Shown piece by piece: positions 1-12,477 of a DNA stretch of 64,000 bases. The stretch is from Phialocephala subalpina (lineage: Eukaryota > Ascomycota > Leotiomycetes > Helotiales > Mollisiaceae). Each line of letters begins with the position of its first letter. Within the stretch, counting starts at the first letter, position 1. Made by a program: the position numbers and the translations under genes. The stretch is from NCBI GenBank assembly GCA_900073065.1, contig FJOG01000008.1, forward strand, positions 1,445,353 to 1,509,352, given 5' to 3'. The notes beneath the pieces were generated by a model that had not been told where the DNA came from, did not search any database, and was given only the letters and a program-made list of their open reading frames with translations.

Positions 1-839
1 AGAAGCAAAACGCATAATTGCATTGCATAGCATTGCATTGAACGAATCTAGACCACTGGGTTTAGAGCGACGGATTTTCTTGATTACGAACGACTTCTGC
101 TGTACAACAAAGTATTGGGCTGCATTTGAATTGGGAAAAGCGATGAACCTTGGCTATGGTGGCGATTCATATCTCTCTCCTGGGTTTAGCAACGACGGAT
201 GGATTTTTGTGCTGTACAATAGGATGATGAGCCTGACGGCTTGTAGGTGCGAGTTTTGCTTGCGTTGTATTGACGTTCAAGCGAGATAAGGATACACCTA
301 CGAATACAACGTCTTGTTGTTAAGATCTGTTATGGAAGAGGAACAGCTATGTGCACTTTCTGAACAAAACTCAACTCAGGATCTGCCTAGACCGTTTTTC
401 CTGCTTTCATGCGCGAAGGTCCTCGACAGCGATTCATTCTCCCAATTATGTTTCTCAAGTGAGGATAGTCTCGAGCGCTTCATAGAACTAGCTACAAGCC
501 AGACACCCTTGTAGCTCTCCTGCTCTCAACCTGCTACTGACAGTGGAAAACGGTCACACATTGTTTTTGTTTACTTAGAAATACAGCATGCCGTCGCTTC
601 TTCGCAATATTACCGTGGTTGAGCTGATGCTTGGTAGCACGATTGGGCAGGTGCTTCTCAGCCACATCGCGGCCGCACCTTCTCAATCCTACTCAAGAGT
701 CTTCAATCAAAACCTTCCTTCCACCACAATCCAATTCAATTCATTTATCATCGCTTCGATGGCCTGCAAATTCAATGCGCGATTTCATCAACACATCGAA
801 TGACGGTCATTCCACTGGACACATCCCACAGCTGCAGCT
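1..839. other. Intergenic, no gene recognised
   Basis: Short open frames are present on both strands, but none has a recognisable domain or a convincing splice continuation. The stretch just before position 840 is C/T-rich, as expected for a fungal promoter or leader of the NLR gene that follows. Confidence 0.5.
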
Positions 840-3588
840 ATGGATCCACTGAGTCTCACAGGCACTCTCATCGCTGTCCTCCAGATCACCACCTCAGTCA
901 TTTCTGTGTGCTATGACTACCGTGCAGGTGTCGCATCGGCTTCTCGTGATGTTATTCAGATCACCGACTCCCTAAATGCGCTCAAGGACAGTCTCGATGC
1001 TCTCCTTCGTCTCGTTGAAACTTCGAGGTCGGGTGAGGACAGAGCACGGTAAGTCACCCTCTCAAAATCCCATCTCCATGTTCTTAATAGGGTGATGAGA
1101 TGTGGGCCCGTGGCACTGCTCTCTGTATTTGCAGCATTGTGCTCGATAAGCATGGGAGAGATGCCCTGACCAGCATATCGCAGGTTAGTCAATGTCGAAC
1201 TGCTAGCAAGAGAAGGTGGGGCATTGGAAAGCTGTCTACAGGAGCTGGAGAGATTGAAAGAGAAGCTAGAACCGGAAACTGGATGGAGAAAGGTGAAGAA
1301 AAGTTTGACATGGCCGCTCAAGGAGGGAGAGATGAAGAAGGCGTTGGCGGGGCTCGAGAGATACAAGAGCACGATGCAGCTTGCGATTTCGGCCGACCAG
1401 GCGTGAGTGTTTCTCTATCTCTTCCATCCCACCTTTATGTTAAAAAAAAATTTCATTTGAGAATCACTGACGCCAGGTAGAACATTGAGTCTCGCGATCA
1501 AAGATGACCTAGAGGATCTGACAGCGATGTTGCAAAAGCACACCTTTGGTAACGTCTCACATGTCCCCTCTTCTATTGACTGCATCATCCGTCACTACTC
1601 TCCTGCTTACTGCCCCATACAGACCAAACGCGTCAAGGCATCTTCAAATGGCTCGCGGCACCAGATCCATTCGTCAACCACGTTCTCAATCGGAAGAAGC
1701 GCCAAGGGTCCACAGGAACCTGGCTCCTCACAAGCAAGCAATACGATTCCTGGCTACACGGCAAAAAGTCTTTCCTGTGGCTGTATGGCATTCCTGGCTG
1801 TGGCAAGACCGTCCTGTGTTCCACGATCATCGAGCAACTCATCCGGTATTCCCAACAAGACGCTTCAATAGGCCTGGCGTATTTCTATTTCGACTTCAAC
1901 GATCCCCAGAAACAAGACATCGGCGCTCTCGCATGCTGTATAATCACTCAATTAGTATCCCAATGTCCCACGATTCCTGGAACACTTGCAGAGCTCTACG
2001 AGATGCGTCAGAATGACCGGAAGGCCATCGACGAAGAGATGTTTCTGTCAACCCTCCGATCTATCATCCTACTGTTCCACAGCGTCTACCTTGTCTTCGA
2101 TGCTTTAGATGAAAGCTCAAACTGTGACGAGACTCTACAGCTCATCCACCGTCTCAACTCTTGGGCCATTCCTCAATTGCACCTTCTCGTGACGAGTCGA
2201 CAGATCACATCAATCGAGGACTCCTTGCTGCCTCTCATCTCAGACAGCATATGCCTTCATAATTTCAAAATTAACAAAGATGTTCACGTTTACATTAGCG
2301 ACAAACTTGATCATGACCCAAATTTCATGAAATGGCCCTCGGATATTCGCAAGCAAATTACAATCAAGCTTGTCCAAGGCGAGGCCGGAATGTGAGAATG
2401 TCTGTTCCCATGAAAAGCAAAGCTAAAATACCTAGGTTCCAATGGGTTGTGTGTCAACTCGACATGTTACAGCGATGCTTATCGGTAGCTGCTGTCCGCA
2501 AAGCCCTGTCAGCAGATTTCCCAAAAGACCTGGAGGGTACATACGATCAGATATTGTATGGAGTCCAACAGAGCCATCAGTCAGAAGCCTTGAAGGTCCT
2601 GCAAGCACTCATCGCCACTGAGAAACCATTGACCCCGAAAGAGATTGTCGACGTTCTCGCGGTGGATCTTGATGCTGACCCACCGACCTTTGAACCTGAC
2701 GCAAGACTGATTGATCCTCGGAGCATATTGTCTGTCTGTCCGTCACTTATTACCACCAAGACGTACCGAAGACACGCCTATGATATCTATGCAAAGCCGA
2801 CTACAGTTCTACTCCTGTCTCACGCTTCTGTGGCAGATTATCTCGCTCAGCCGAAACCTCCAGGCTTGTCCCAATTTCAAATTTCGAAGCAATCTGCTCG
2901 ACGAATGCTGGGTCAGATATGCTTAGCGTATTTGATGGCATCCGATTTCAGGGACCTGAACAAGAAGAGTGTAGTTTTGAATTCGAAAGCTCATCCATTC
3001 TTACAACATGCTGTCCAATTCTGGCCGAACTACCTTCAACGGGCGACGGATGATCCAGACGACCGCCTAGATGAGGCGACCAGGAGCTTGACGCAAGCAT
3101 TTTTCGCAACCAGCAAGATGCCAAACGGAGGCAATTTCGCATTCTGGGTCGGCATGCTTATCCCTAATGCTCCAATCCACTACATCGCAAATACGCACCC
3201 TCTATACTATGCTGCTTCTTTCGGTCTCCTTGAGGTCGTCCAACTACTGCTCGATACCGAAAAGGGCATTGATATCAACGCGCTTGGTGGACGAGCTCAC
3301 TCTTCAGCCCTTCACGTAGCCACATTTCGAGACCATATCGATGTCGTTAAACTGCTCCTTGAACATGGCGCAGATCCCAACCTTCCCAATGAAGAAGAGG
3401 AACCGCCGTTATACTGGGCGATTGCTAATGGCAATCACGCAATGGTCGACTTGCTGCTTGCGAACGGAGCCGAGCCAAAAAACCAGCAACAATTCAATGA
3501 GATAGTCATGGCTCAATCGTACTCATTGTCCGATATGCCAGACTCACCATCTCACGACCCGTTTGACATGATGCTGAGGACTAAGTAG
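840..3588 (+). CDS. NACHT-ankyrin NLR-like protein (NLR1)
   Basis: Five exons fit in phase: 840-1048, 1184-1402, 1481-1548, 1623-2391 and 2436-3588, giving 805 residues. The N-terminal 165 residues or so are a helical domain beginning MDPLSLTGTLIAVLQ, of the kind that opens many fungal STAND proteins. A NACHT NTPase follows, with Walker A GIPGCGKT at about residues 221-228 and Walker B VYLVFDALDES near 325. A helical arm beginning FQWVVCQLDMLQR comes next. Ankyrin repeats occupy about 674-770 (SALHVATFRDHIDVVKLLL and a second copy). Fungal proteins with this layout are thought to act in non-self recognition or programmed cell death; the ligand cannot be told from sequence. The first half resembles the NLR gene at 12276-8968 in both domain order and intron position. 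No frame break is seen. Confidence 0.85.
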
Positions 3589-4323
3589 AGCTGCTGAACA
3601 TTGATATATATGAGGATGCCAAAACTAGGAATAGCTTCAAGCAGCTGAACAAAAATATCTTCAGTTCAAAACACAAAACAGGAATGCAGGAACATTTCAA
3701 TGGCGTAGAGACTACTGTACTGACAAGCGACATTCATTGTTCCCCAGACCTTGAGACTTTGGGAGTTGTCGATTCCAACCACTTCACGAGGGACAATCCA
3801 AGAGTCTAGGGCATTACTTCGTACCATTCATGATCAGGGGCCGATCGCGAATTTAAGCTTATCGAGCATTTATTTTAAGCATGATTGCCTTCTCCCTTCG
3901 GGTCGAAAAGCGGCTCGCTGATGGTCGAGTCCCTGGTTGTGGCGTGCGGAGCTGACGGCCGAGGCCCGTCTGTGTAGTACTTTTCAGCACTTCGGGCCCA
4001 GAACCGGCGCTGCCACCACGCCCGAGAACTCTCTGTATCAAAAATGGTTCCCGACCTAGCAAGCCTGGAACATCCAGTGCAGCCTCCCGCTCTGAACCCC
4101 TGAGCCAAACACGAGAACCTAAAATGACCGAAGCCACAGCGTTGGACCGATTCTTATCATTGGACAATAGTGGGGTCGAACGGCCTATCGAAAATGTTAC
4201 GCTGCACTCCCCTTTCTCAGAAGGTGCTGCTTGGCAATTGACCTAACAAAATATTCGAACATCAACCCGTTGTACCCGCCATGATGCTTCCTTCCTCAAC
4301 AATCGTTCACCTGCTACAGGGAG
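3589..4323. other. Intergenic, no gene recognised
   Basis: This is the NLR1 3' flank and the upstream region of the acyltransferase. A GC-rich stretch at about 3890-4110 is open on the minus strand (102 codons) but has no recognisable motif and no splice context. It could be a decayed gene fragment. Confidence 0.4.
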
Positions 4324-5985
4324 ATGGAGAAACTGACGGATCTTTGGGCGAGATATGGGAGGAAAGATAGGGTTGATGTCGAATACCTTCCGCTGCCAGG
4401 AACGCCGAGCTGCAGAACGTCGGACGACGAGCCTCTTCGATCCCACGATGCGCCACACCCTCAACGAAGCCTAGCTTTCATAACGTGGCAGACGACTCCC
4501 AGTTTCGAAGTTCGCGTCAATGTTTATGCGGTATGGCGCTTCTTGGGCCCCATGCTGGTAGCTCTCGTCCCAAGTTTTCTGCGATCAAGGAAGCCTAGAA
4601 AGTTATACCCAACGAGTTATTTGGACGGGTTGAGGGGAATTGCAGCATTGTTCGTGGTATTCCATCATTATGCCATCAATTTCACGGTTACCTCGATGGA
4701 TGGATGGCATACTGGCGAGCCAGGATCGCACGATTGGTTCTTCTTGTTCCCACTGGTTAGGGTCATTCATTCAGGTCGATTCATGGTTATCATCTTCTTC
4801 GTCATCTCAGGATACGTTCTTTCACTTCAAGGACTGAAATTGGCGAGATCAGGGGATAAGGAGAAGTTGTTGGACTCGTTGACAAGTTCGGTATTCCGAA
4901 GATGGATTCGATTGCATATTCCAGTCATTGCGTCGACCTTTATAGCATTCCTGTGTGCTCGAGCAGCTGTATGGACGCTTCTGTCGCCAGACTGGGACCA
5001 TTTGAATGCGGCTTCACATATACTTGGTAGATCTCAGCCTTTGCCATATCCTGAGGGGACTTTTATGGAGCAGTTCTGGGGTAAGATTGTCCCAATTCTG
5101 CAAGTACACTGCTAACAAACCTCAGATTGGTTCGCAGATGCCAAACAACTTTGCGACCCCTTCCGATACGGTACATACAGCAACTCGAAATACAACATCA
5201 ACAACTTGTGGACCATTCCCGTCGAGTGGATGGGGTCAATGCTGGTATTCGCCACGGTCCTCGGCATCTCACGCTGCAAAACATGGGCAAAAGTCGGTTC
5301 CCTCCTTGTCCTTATATACTGGGCACACCACAACTCTCGATGGGAATGGGGCACGTTCCTCAGCGGCACTCTCCTCGCCGAGATCTCTCTAATCCGCAAT
5401 ACCCATCCCGGACCTTCAAAATTCGAATTTATAGACGAAAAGCTCCCCGAGATCAAAGCCCCGCTGCAATTCATGTCGAAACTCTTCTGGACCATTCTTT
5501 TCATCACGGGAATCTACCTCGGTGCCCAGCCCCAGAGCTTGTCGTCCACGAGTCCAGGATACATGACAATAATGTCCTACCTCCCACCCCAATACCGCGG
5601 CAACCCTGATGTTTTCTGGCCCTGCATTGGCGGCGTCCTCCTCGTCTTCTCTCTCGAAAATGCCCCCTTCCTCCAATCATTCTTCACCATCTCATTCGCT
5701 CAATATCTAGGCGATATTTCCTTTTCATTATACATGCTACATGGTCAAGTCCTGTTTACGTTAGGTCAATGGATTATTCCTAAAGCGATGAATATTACAG
5801 GTGGATGGGAGAATGGAGGATTCGGGTTTGGGTGTGGTTTGGTGTTGAGTAGTGTGGTTTGGGGACCGGTTACGTTTTGGGTTAGTGATTTGTTTTGGAG
5901 AGGGGTGGATAGGAGGAGTGTGGGGTTGGCGAGGTGGGTTGGGGAAGTGTGTTTTTTGAAGGAGGGGGGAGGGAAGGTGGGGTAG
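4324..5985 (+). CDS. Acyltransferase family 3 integral membrane protein
   Basis: Two exons, 4324-5080 and 5126-5985, are joined by a 45-nt intron that restores the frame (FW|DWFADAKQ), giving 538 residues. A hydrophilic N-terminus of about 60 residues precedes a first hydrophobic segment. The family signature SYLDGLRGIAALFVVFHHY lies at about residues 98-116, and several more membrane spans follow to the C-terminus. Acyltransferase-3 proteins move acyl groups from carrier donors onto sugars or other small acceptors at a membrane. The real substrate is unknown here. The first ATG is used because the signature and all spans lie downstream of it. There is no co-oriented pathway partner nearby. 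Confidence 0.85.
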
Positions 5986-6246
5986 TTTTGCCTTGAGTAA
6001 GTTGAGTAATGAGATACCCTTTGTCGCTTTCAGTGTTGGTGTTCTGGTGCGTGCTGTACTTTCATAGTTTGATCGCAAATGAGGACGTGAATGTCCCTAA
6101 ATCATGGGTCGTTGTGACAGCGAGGTCGGGATCAAGACCCAATACGTCTAGAATATCTGTAGTAAGATAGTCTGTAGCAGACAGAGAGCATGGCAAGTGC
6201 CACCCCTCATCCAGTTTTTACCCTGAGTTTAACATTATCATCCCAT

Positions 6247-6303
6247 TTTGTTCTAGTTTTTACCCTTTCAATAAACGAAAGCATGGTTCCACTGTCAAGT
6301 GAT
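6247..6303 (+). repeat. Degenerate direct repeat, copy 1
   Basis: This is about 57 bp and matches 6820-6876 with frequent substitutions. Shared blocks are TTTTGTTCTA, TTCAATA.ACGAAA and CACT.TCAAGTGA. The pair may be the remnant of a larger repeated element. Its nature is unknown. Confidence 0.5.
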
Positions 6304-6819
6304 TGCAGACTTCTGCTACCTGGATTCTCGGCTCTGGACCTGTTAACCACAGCACTTTGATTATATGCCAGGAGTTTAAAACTTTTCTGGTAGAAGCAGT
6401 TGATCGAGAACAACTGAAATTAAAAGCATAGCAAGCCAAGAGGTTACGGCCCTGGCGCGTATGCGCAGATTTCTTCTTCTTCTCTGTGGTGAAGGAAGGT
6501 TAAGGATGATGGGAGGTGGTTTTGTATTCCTTTAGACTTATGACTCAGGAAAAGTGGATGAGAAAATGTGTTAAAAATGGGGTTTTTGCCAGATTTGAAA
6601 TTGGATTCCTTCACTTAGAATTTGAGCAGTGGTTTTAGTGTCCCATTTTTGCTTGGACTTTGTCGGTTGTACAGTAAATCGGAAGCGTCGACTAGTAGTC
6701 ATATTTGCTAGGAGAAAGTGAATGGAGAAAGTCCAGACAGGGCTGGGAGATTGAGAAGACTGTGGCATACCCAGTGATACCGGATTTTGAGCAGGAGTGG
6801 AAAGTCACTGTCGTCCGCT

Positions 6820-6876
6820 TTTGTTCTATCTTTCAGACGTTCAATAGACGAAATTATATCACCACTATCAAGTGAC
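6820..6876 (+). repeat. Degenerate direct repeat, copy 2
   Basis: This is the second copy of the sequence at 6247-6303, in the same orientation with about 515 bp between the two. Similarity fades into a shared CCT...CACAGCA block further downstream in both. Confidence 0.5.
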
Positions 6877-8303
6877 AGGATTTGTTATCAATCAATCTAC
6901 TTCTATAACGTTCCGCTTTCAGTCCTTTTATTCACAGCATTTTTGCGATGAAAATGAAGAGCAAACCTCTAGAGAAAGGACGTCAGAGAGAGTTTTCGCA
7001 CAGAGATCAGCGCGAGCCAACCTCTCCACCATACATCATCAACCGTGTGTAATGCTACGTTGTGGAGAGGAAAGGTCGGGGACGACGGAGTATCGCTTTT
7101 ATACATGTTTAGATCTGCGCCCTGGGCCAGCTGGACAAGGAGTGACGTGTTTGCCGGATGCGATATTGAATTTCATCCACACTGAGCATCAATAGAAAGG
7201 AAAACTCGTTGACTTGAAGGAGATGGACAAGGACATATTCACTCTTATCTTTGAAATCCTCTATGCTGAAAAGTGCTTCGAATTTCCACCATGCTCGGTC
7301 CCCCCGATGTGCTAGCCAAGATTGTTATCCCATCCAATTTCAATTGTCCCAGCTCGGGGGGTACATTGGGAAGGAACTCGAATCCGGATCTCGATGGAAA
7401 GACATATTCCACTCGACTCCCATCATCAGCCTCCATGTCTCCAGTTCAGCTTGTTTCTTTCTTGATGATTGTCCCTATCCTTTGTCGTGTCGCTTTCTGC
7501 CCATCGCAAAGGTGACAATTTTGGCAGGAAGATACACCGGAAACAAAAAATTGCAAAAGCAGTCCCTAAATCGAATACAGAAAGAAGTCCACGATCTCAG
7601 AAAACCCGCAACCACATCACCCAACAGCTCCAGCCTCAGCCTTCACCGCGGTACCGACACGATCACAATTTCATCACAGATCCCCAAATTCACGATGCAG
7701 AAACTCTGCACTACGATAGACCGCCGACTAGTCTATGTATCGTGAAAAGACGGCCTTTTCCACATCAAACCCAAATAATTGGAGTGCGGAAACCCTGTGG
7801 TAACGTTGTAGTTGCTGTTGAGAGGCCGGGACTTGAGGAGGGAAGTGGAAGGAGGGGAAAGATTTTTGGGAGGATGGTGAGTCACTGGGACAAGCGAGGG
7901 GTGCCTGGATATTGAGGGAATGAAGGCCCTCTTCAGCTCCAAGACAGCGTATTTATCTAGATAGTAGAGTAGTTCCAGCCACCCCCTGCAGTATGAATAA
8001 CTTGAAGAATTAACCTCAATCTGAATGGGTTCTGGAGCTGTTACTCGAATGCCACGATTTTACGCCGTCGATCCCTCAAATGGGAAAAAAACAGTGGGGT
8101 TTGATAGGCCAGCTCGAAGCAGCTGCTTCACACCGATTCTGTGTTCGGGTCTTTGTGCGACTCTACGCCTTAAGGTTGAGGAAGAAATTCCAAAAGAAGG
8201 AGTAGATCAAACATTCGCCAGATCCCTAAGGCAATCGCCTTTCTACAAAGGTAATTGCCTTAATTATGTACTTCACATAACAAGGGGGCTGGAATTACTC
8301 TAG

Positions 8304-8569
8304 TATCCGTTACGCTGCGACCAGCTTTGCGTTTAATCGCTAAAACTTGCCCGATTTGCAACGCTTATAACTCGCGATCAAATTCGAAGAAAATCCCAGC
8401 GCTCATTCAGATAATTTATTACTTTCCAAATTTTGGTTGCATGTAGATTTTACGATTTTCTAATAATCCATTCTTATGAAAGGTTTGTTTGAAGTATGCG
8501 ACTCGAGGGGATTTTGATGTTCTCACCAAAATTAGGCGAGACGCAAAGCTGGTCGCAGCGTAACGGATA
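8304..8569. mobile_element. MITE-like element with perfect inverted ends
   Basis: The 29 bases from 8304 (TATCCGTTACGCTGCG...) are the exact reverse complement of the 29 bases ending at 8569. The outermost TA at each end can be read as a TA target duplication around a 262-bp element with 27-bp perfect inverted repeats. That arrangement is typical of non-autonomous Tc1/mariner elements. The interior is AT-rich with no coding capacity. Its ends do not match those of the Tc1 copy at 12399-13763, so another transposase must have mobilised it. Confidence 0.8.
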
Positions 8570-8967
8570 GAAAAAATCGACATACCAAAAGTCCCAAGTG
8601 GCATAGGACATTAGAGGGCAATTTTTGGACCAAGCATATGCTATAAAGCCAAAAGACCAAAGTAAAACGTCCTTGTCGAACGCTTGTTAAACTTCATTGA
8701 AAAATACTTCGAGGTCTAGGACATTGCATTGCTCTTCATACAGCTCTCTGAAATCTATCTACTGCTTTTACTCGACCGTCTCGACATTTCCAGACAGCAT
8801 TATCGGCGGCAGTCGCAGAAACAGGAGGTCCAAGCCCTGTTGTAGTTGTAGGCACAAGACGAGCATAGCGTACAATTAACTGGGAGTGATGGAATCAGAA
8901 AGCTCTCCCTCTATGACTGCTGTGAAAGAACTCTGGCTTATTCGTCTATTCGTCTGTTTAGCTACTC
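8570..8967. other. Intergenic, no gene recognised
   Basis: This lies between the MITE and the 3' end of the minus-strand NLR gene. It probably contains that gene's 3' UTR. Nothing else is seen. Confidence 0.4.
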
Positions 8968-11900
8968 TCAAGATAAAAGAACCGATATTCTCATGCGCGA
9001 ATGCGCCTCAGACAACGATGGTGTCTGATCGTTTCCTCCTGCCTCAGCAGCCTCTAATTCTGGCTCTAGCTCTGGTCCCGATTCCGGTTCAATCTGGAAT
9101 ATCCTAGAAGGGTCCTTCGGGTCCAACATCTTTACATCAGAACACGGCTCAGCTCCATATTGGAGAAGAGCCGCTTCGATTTTTGTAAGATCTCGTTCTC
9201 TAAGATCACGTTCCTCGAGATATTCATTCGCATATTGAGAAGCGCATGCAAATTGCCTGCAAAGCCGAAGCGGACTGACGCCAGGAAGATGATTGAACGT
9301 AGCCAAGCGGGTACCCTTTCCCCATCGAATACCTTCCCTGTCATTCGTGCCGTTTGGATCTGCTCCAGCTTTCAACAGCGCTTCCACACCTTCGAGGTCC
9401 CAACATGCAGCTGCGATCTGTAACGGCGTGACCGCATAGCCTGAGATATTCGGATTCGCTCCCAATTGCAACAATTTTGCCATGGTACAACCCTTGTTCT
9501 TGTGACATGTATAGGCATAGTGGAAGCCAACAAACGAAAGGAGAGCGGACGAAGGATCGATGAAGCCGACACCGAAGTCCAGCAACACATCGAATGCTTC
9601 GGGTTCATCGTCAATTGCGAAAAAATCGACGATCGATCCTTGAAAATTGTAAGTGTTGACTTTACAATCCTCCACATATTCCACCTCATCGAGATATAAT
9701 TGGGTTTGCAACACATCTTGCACACTGATACGTTCTACAAACTTCTTCGCAAACTCGAAAGTGGGGTCCAGTAGCAGCAAGCTGGTTAGGATAGCGGCAT
9801 CTACGCTTTTGGACGGGGTTCTCCATGCCAATTTCCAAAACTGCCTTTCTGTGTAAATATTCCGGTCAAGAAAGACACCTAATGCGTCCTCGGCTCGCGA
9901 AGCGACTGTTGTGAAAGATGAGTAATGAGATCTCGAGGGGTCCAAGAGGTCGAAAACTAAAGCGCTTAAGTCATCATCGCAAGATATCTCACGAGCAAAT
10001 GAGTTGGTGAGAAGTATAGACGTTGTGACGCAAAAGGCGTTGAAATCCTCGTTGATAAGCCTCGCAATTTCCTTTTGTTTGGATGTATCATAGGAATCAT
10101 GCTCGAATGGACCATTCTCGAATAGACCGCTTGACTCAATAGTAAGTGCCCCCAGAATTACAGTCTTCGTTAACTCCAAGATTGTCTTCTCTTCCACGAC
10201 GGCGAAAAATGCTACTGAGGGGTTTGATATCCGATTCGAAGCTAAGAACTCCCAGACGGTGTAATGTGCAAAGGATGCAGATCGTATTGTGCATGTAGTT
10301 AACATTTTTCCATAGCATTTTTCCTCGGACATTACCGTAATCAGGCATCCGCATAGTTCTCGGAGGAGTTCTTCATTGAGCAAGTAGTTTCGTCCGGAAG
10401 GGCTCGACTCGCATATACTCTGTTGGACGGCTCGGAGTAATAGAGGACATGAGATATTGTGATTGTGCACTCGGTTATGATAATATATCCATTTCAAGGC
10501 CTCACGGACGAATATGCGGTCTTCATTGGGGACCGCCAGAAATATTCTCTCGTATGTCTCATCCAGGGTCTTTGGTAGATTTGCTAAGGCGTTCCTGATG
10601 ACATGTCCCTCTGGCTTAAGACGTTGCAGCGCATGGATCTGACACACTGCCCAACGGAACCTGTTCAACAAGTTAGAAAAGTGAGGGAAAAACGAGCGCT
10701 TTTAATCCCCTAGCATTGCTGGGGCTTTCTCGGACCAATCGCAAGGACGGTTATACACTGAGACCAGGAAGCTACACTTCAAGTAGTATCTCAGCCTTCC
10801 CTAGCCTCCACGGCCGTCCTGTTAAAACAGGGAGATTTTAGACGTTGGTTTGAAAATGAACTTACATTCCTTTTGCTTTGGTTGCTAATGCTTCCAGAAC
10901 TTCCTCAACTAAATGTGGCGCCCAATGTTTGAACGTTGGATTCGAGTCTAGTTGTGACCGAACGTAGAGCTTGATATCTTCGTCCAACAAAGGATTCAAC
11001 ATTGATACCGGCTCCGAAATCAACTCCATGACATTTTCGATATCGATATATTGTCGACTGGTTGCAAGCAACTGAATCTTCCCGAATCTCGAGTCGGTGA
11101 CCAAATCCCGAAGCACCTTTAGCAAATCATCTCTCGGCATGCTCTCGTCAATAGCATCAACAACGATGTATACATTCTCAAAGTTTGCAAGAATGGCTTC
11201 GAGAGCACGTAATAGCTCAGCCAGACTTGGTTCACCACCATGCTGATATAGCTCGTAGAGGTATGTTGGAACGTGATCTGCTTGGCGACAGAGTCGATCT
11301 ACCATCCAACGGAGGAAAGATGCTGCTTCATCCTGGTTGTGGCCGAAATAGCAGTAGTAATAGACGACCGCGCACTGTTTTGCTGATGAAACTTTGCAAT
11401 GCTCCTTGAGGCTTTCGATTAAATGAGATGCCAAAATTGTTTTTCCTGCTCCAGGGATACCATAGATCCAAACGCAGCGCGACTTGCCCTGGAGCCAATC
11501 TGTCCATTCGGAGGAGCGTAACATCCAATTGCCTGTCCCTGCCTCATATTGCTTACAGGCTCGATGGTGCAGTGAAGTTGGATCGGTAGCCTGGATCCAC
11601 TCACAAACTTGTCTCCGTTGGTTGTCTTGAATCACAGTCAGCGGTCAGCCTTGGTTGAAAGTACTTGGGCACTAGGGCATTCAAAATTATGCCTTCCTTA
11701 CCTGAAAGAATATCATGAATCTTCGTTGTCTGATTCTTGATACCCTTGATGTCGAGACTGTCTACGGCGTTAGTGCTCCTCGCATGAAAGATTGATCAAT
11801 CTTGGTAAAGGCATGCTAACTCACGCTGACTCTGTGGTGAGTGCCAAGCTTATAGTCGCTTTGAGCCTATTCAACTCCTCCACGAGCTTTTTGGGTCTGT

Positions 11901-12276
11901 CCCCTTTCAAAGGCCAAGCTAAATATGCCAAGGTAGCCTTCACCTTCTGTCTCTTCGATCTCCCACCTCTGGGTCCTTGGGCATATATAGTCGGAAAAAG
12001 TCCTTCCATCTTAGCGATTGTACTCTGGCACCCTTGAATGGGGCCGTCCGCGCCAGACAAGTCTTTGAGCATCCTTGAGGTTCCGTTATTGCACGAGCTT
12101 AAAAATTGTACACTCTCCAATATGGTCTTCATGGTCGATGTCTCGATGAGGATTGCTCGAATATCTGCGGGAGCATCGTGCACTGTTTCCAGGTAGAATT
12201 TGCATAGCCCGATGACTTTGTCGCAAATCTGTATAATCGCAATGATGCTGGCTCCCACAGCTATGACTTCGGCCAT
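8968..12276 (-). CDS. NACHT-ankyrin NLR-like protein (NLR2)
   Basis: Four exons fit in phase on the minus strand: 12276-11825, 11757-11702, 11625-10866 and 10660-8968, giving 986 residues. The start MAEVIAVGASIIAIIQICDK is preferred over an upstream in-frame ATG because it opens the conserved helical N-terminal domain. A WPLKGDRPKKLVEELNRLK segment matches the equivalent part of NLR1. Walker A GIPGAGKT is at about residues 225-232 and Walker B VYIVVDAIDES near 328. A long helical arm follows, then a short ankyrin region at about 790-870 (TPLQIAAACWDLEGVEALL). The C-terminus is acidic and Pro/Glu-rich. The likely role is an intracellular sensor for non-self or cell-death signalling. A Tc1 element sits 124 bp before its ATG, so its promoter is probably altered. 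Confidence 0.85.
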
Positions 12277-12400
12277 TGTGAACAGGTTCGGGTTTCGCGT
12301 GATTTGGTGAGCTTTTGCAGAGAATGGAGAGGATGGGACAAAACATCTCGTGGGGTGGGTGATATCTTCTCTGAAGTCAGCGTTGTACAATGAGGCTGTA

Positions 12401-12428
12401 CAGTAAGTGGCCACAAGTCTAAGCGAGA
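12401..12428 (+). repeat. Left terminal inverted repeat of Tc1 element
   Basis: It begins CAGTAAGTGGCCACAAGTCT and pairs with 13734-13761 on the other strand, with a few mismatches. It is preceded by the TA target site. Confidence 0.8.
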
Positions 12429-12477
12429 ACACCAAAAAGCGCGTTTTTACGCGTTTCTCACTTACTCACCTACAACA

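Larger units (their letters stand above)
5986..8303. other. Gene-poor stretch with a degenerate direct repeat
   Basis: No gene was found in 2.3 kb. Two diverged copies of a sequence containing TTTTGTTCTA and, about 25 nt later, a CAATARACGAAA-type motif lie at about 6247-6303 and 6820-6876. A weaker match continues beyond each copy. An imperfect hairpin with arms of 15 nt (taaggcaat.. / ..attgcctta) lies at about 8228-8261. The open frames at 7251-7915 overlap in several phases and have no domain, so I did not call them. Confidence 0.5.

Noticed and set aside
956..1372. 138-codon minus-strand frame over NLR1 exons
   Set aside because: It is the shadow of spliced plus-strand exons whose protein matches a known family.
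3890..4110. Possible tRNA-like GGTCGAGTCCC word in GC-rich DNA
   Set aside because: No acceptor stem or cloverleaf could be drawn around it. No tRNA or rRNA gene was found in the window.
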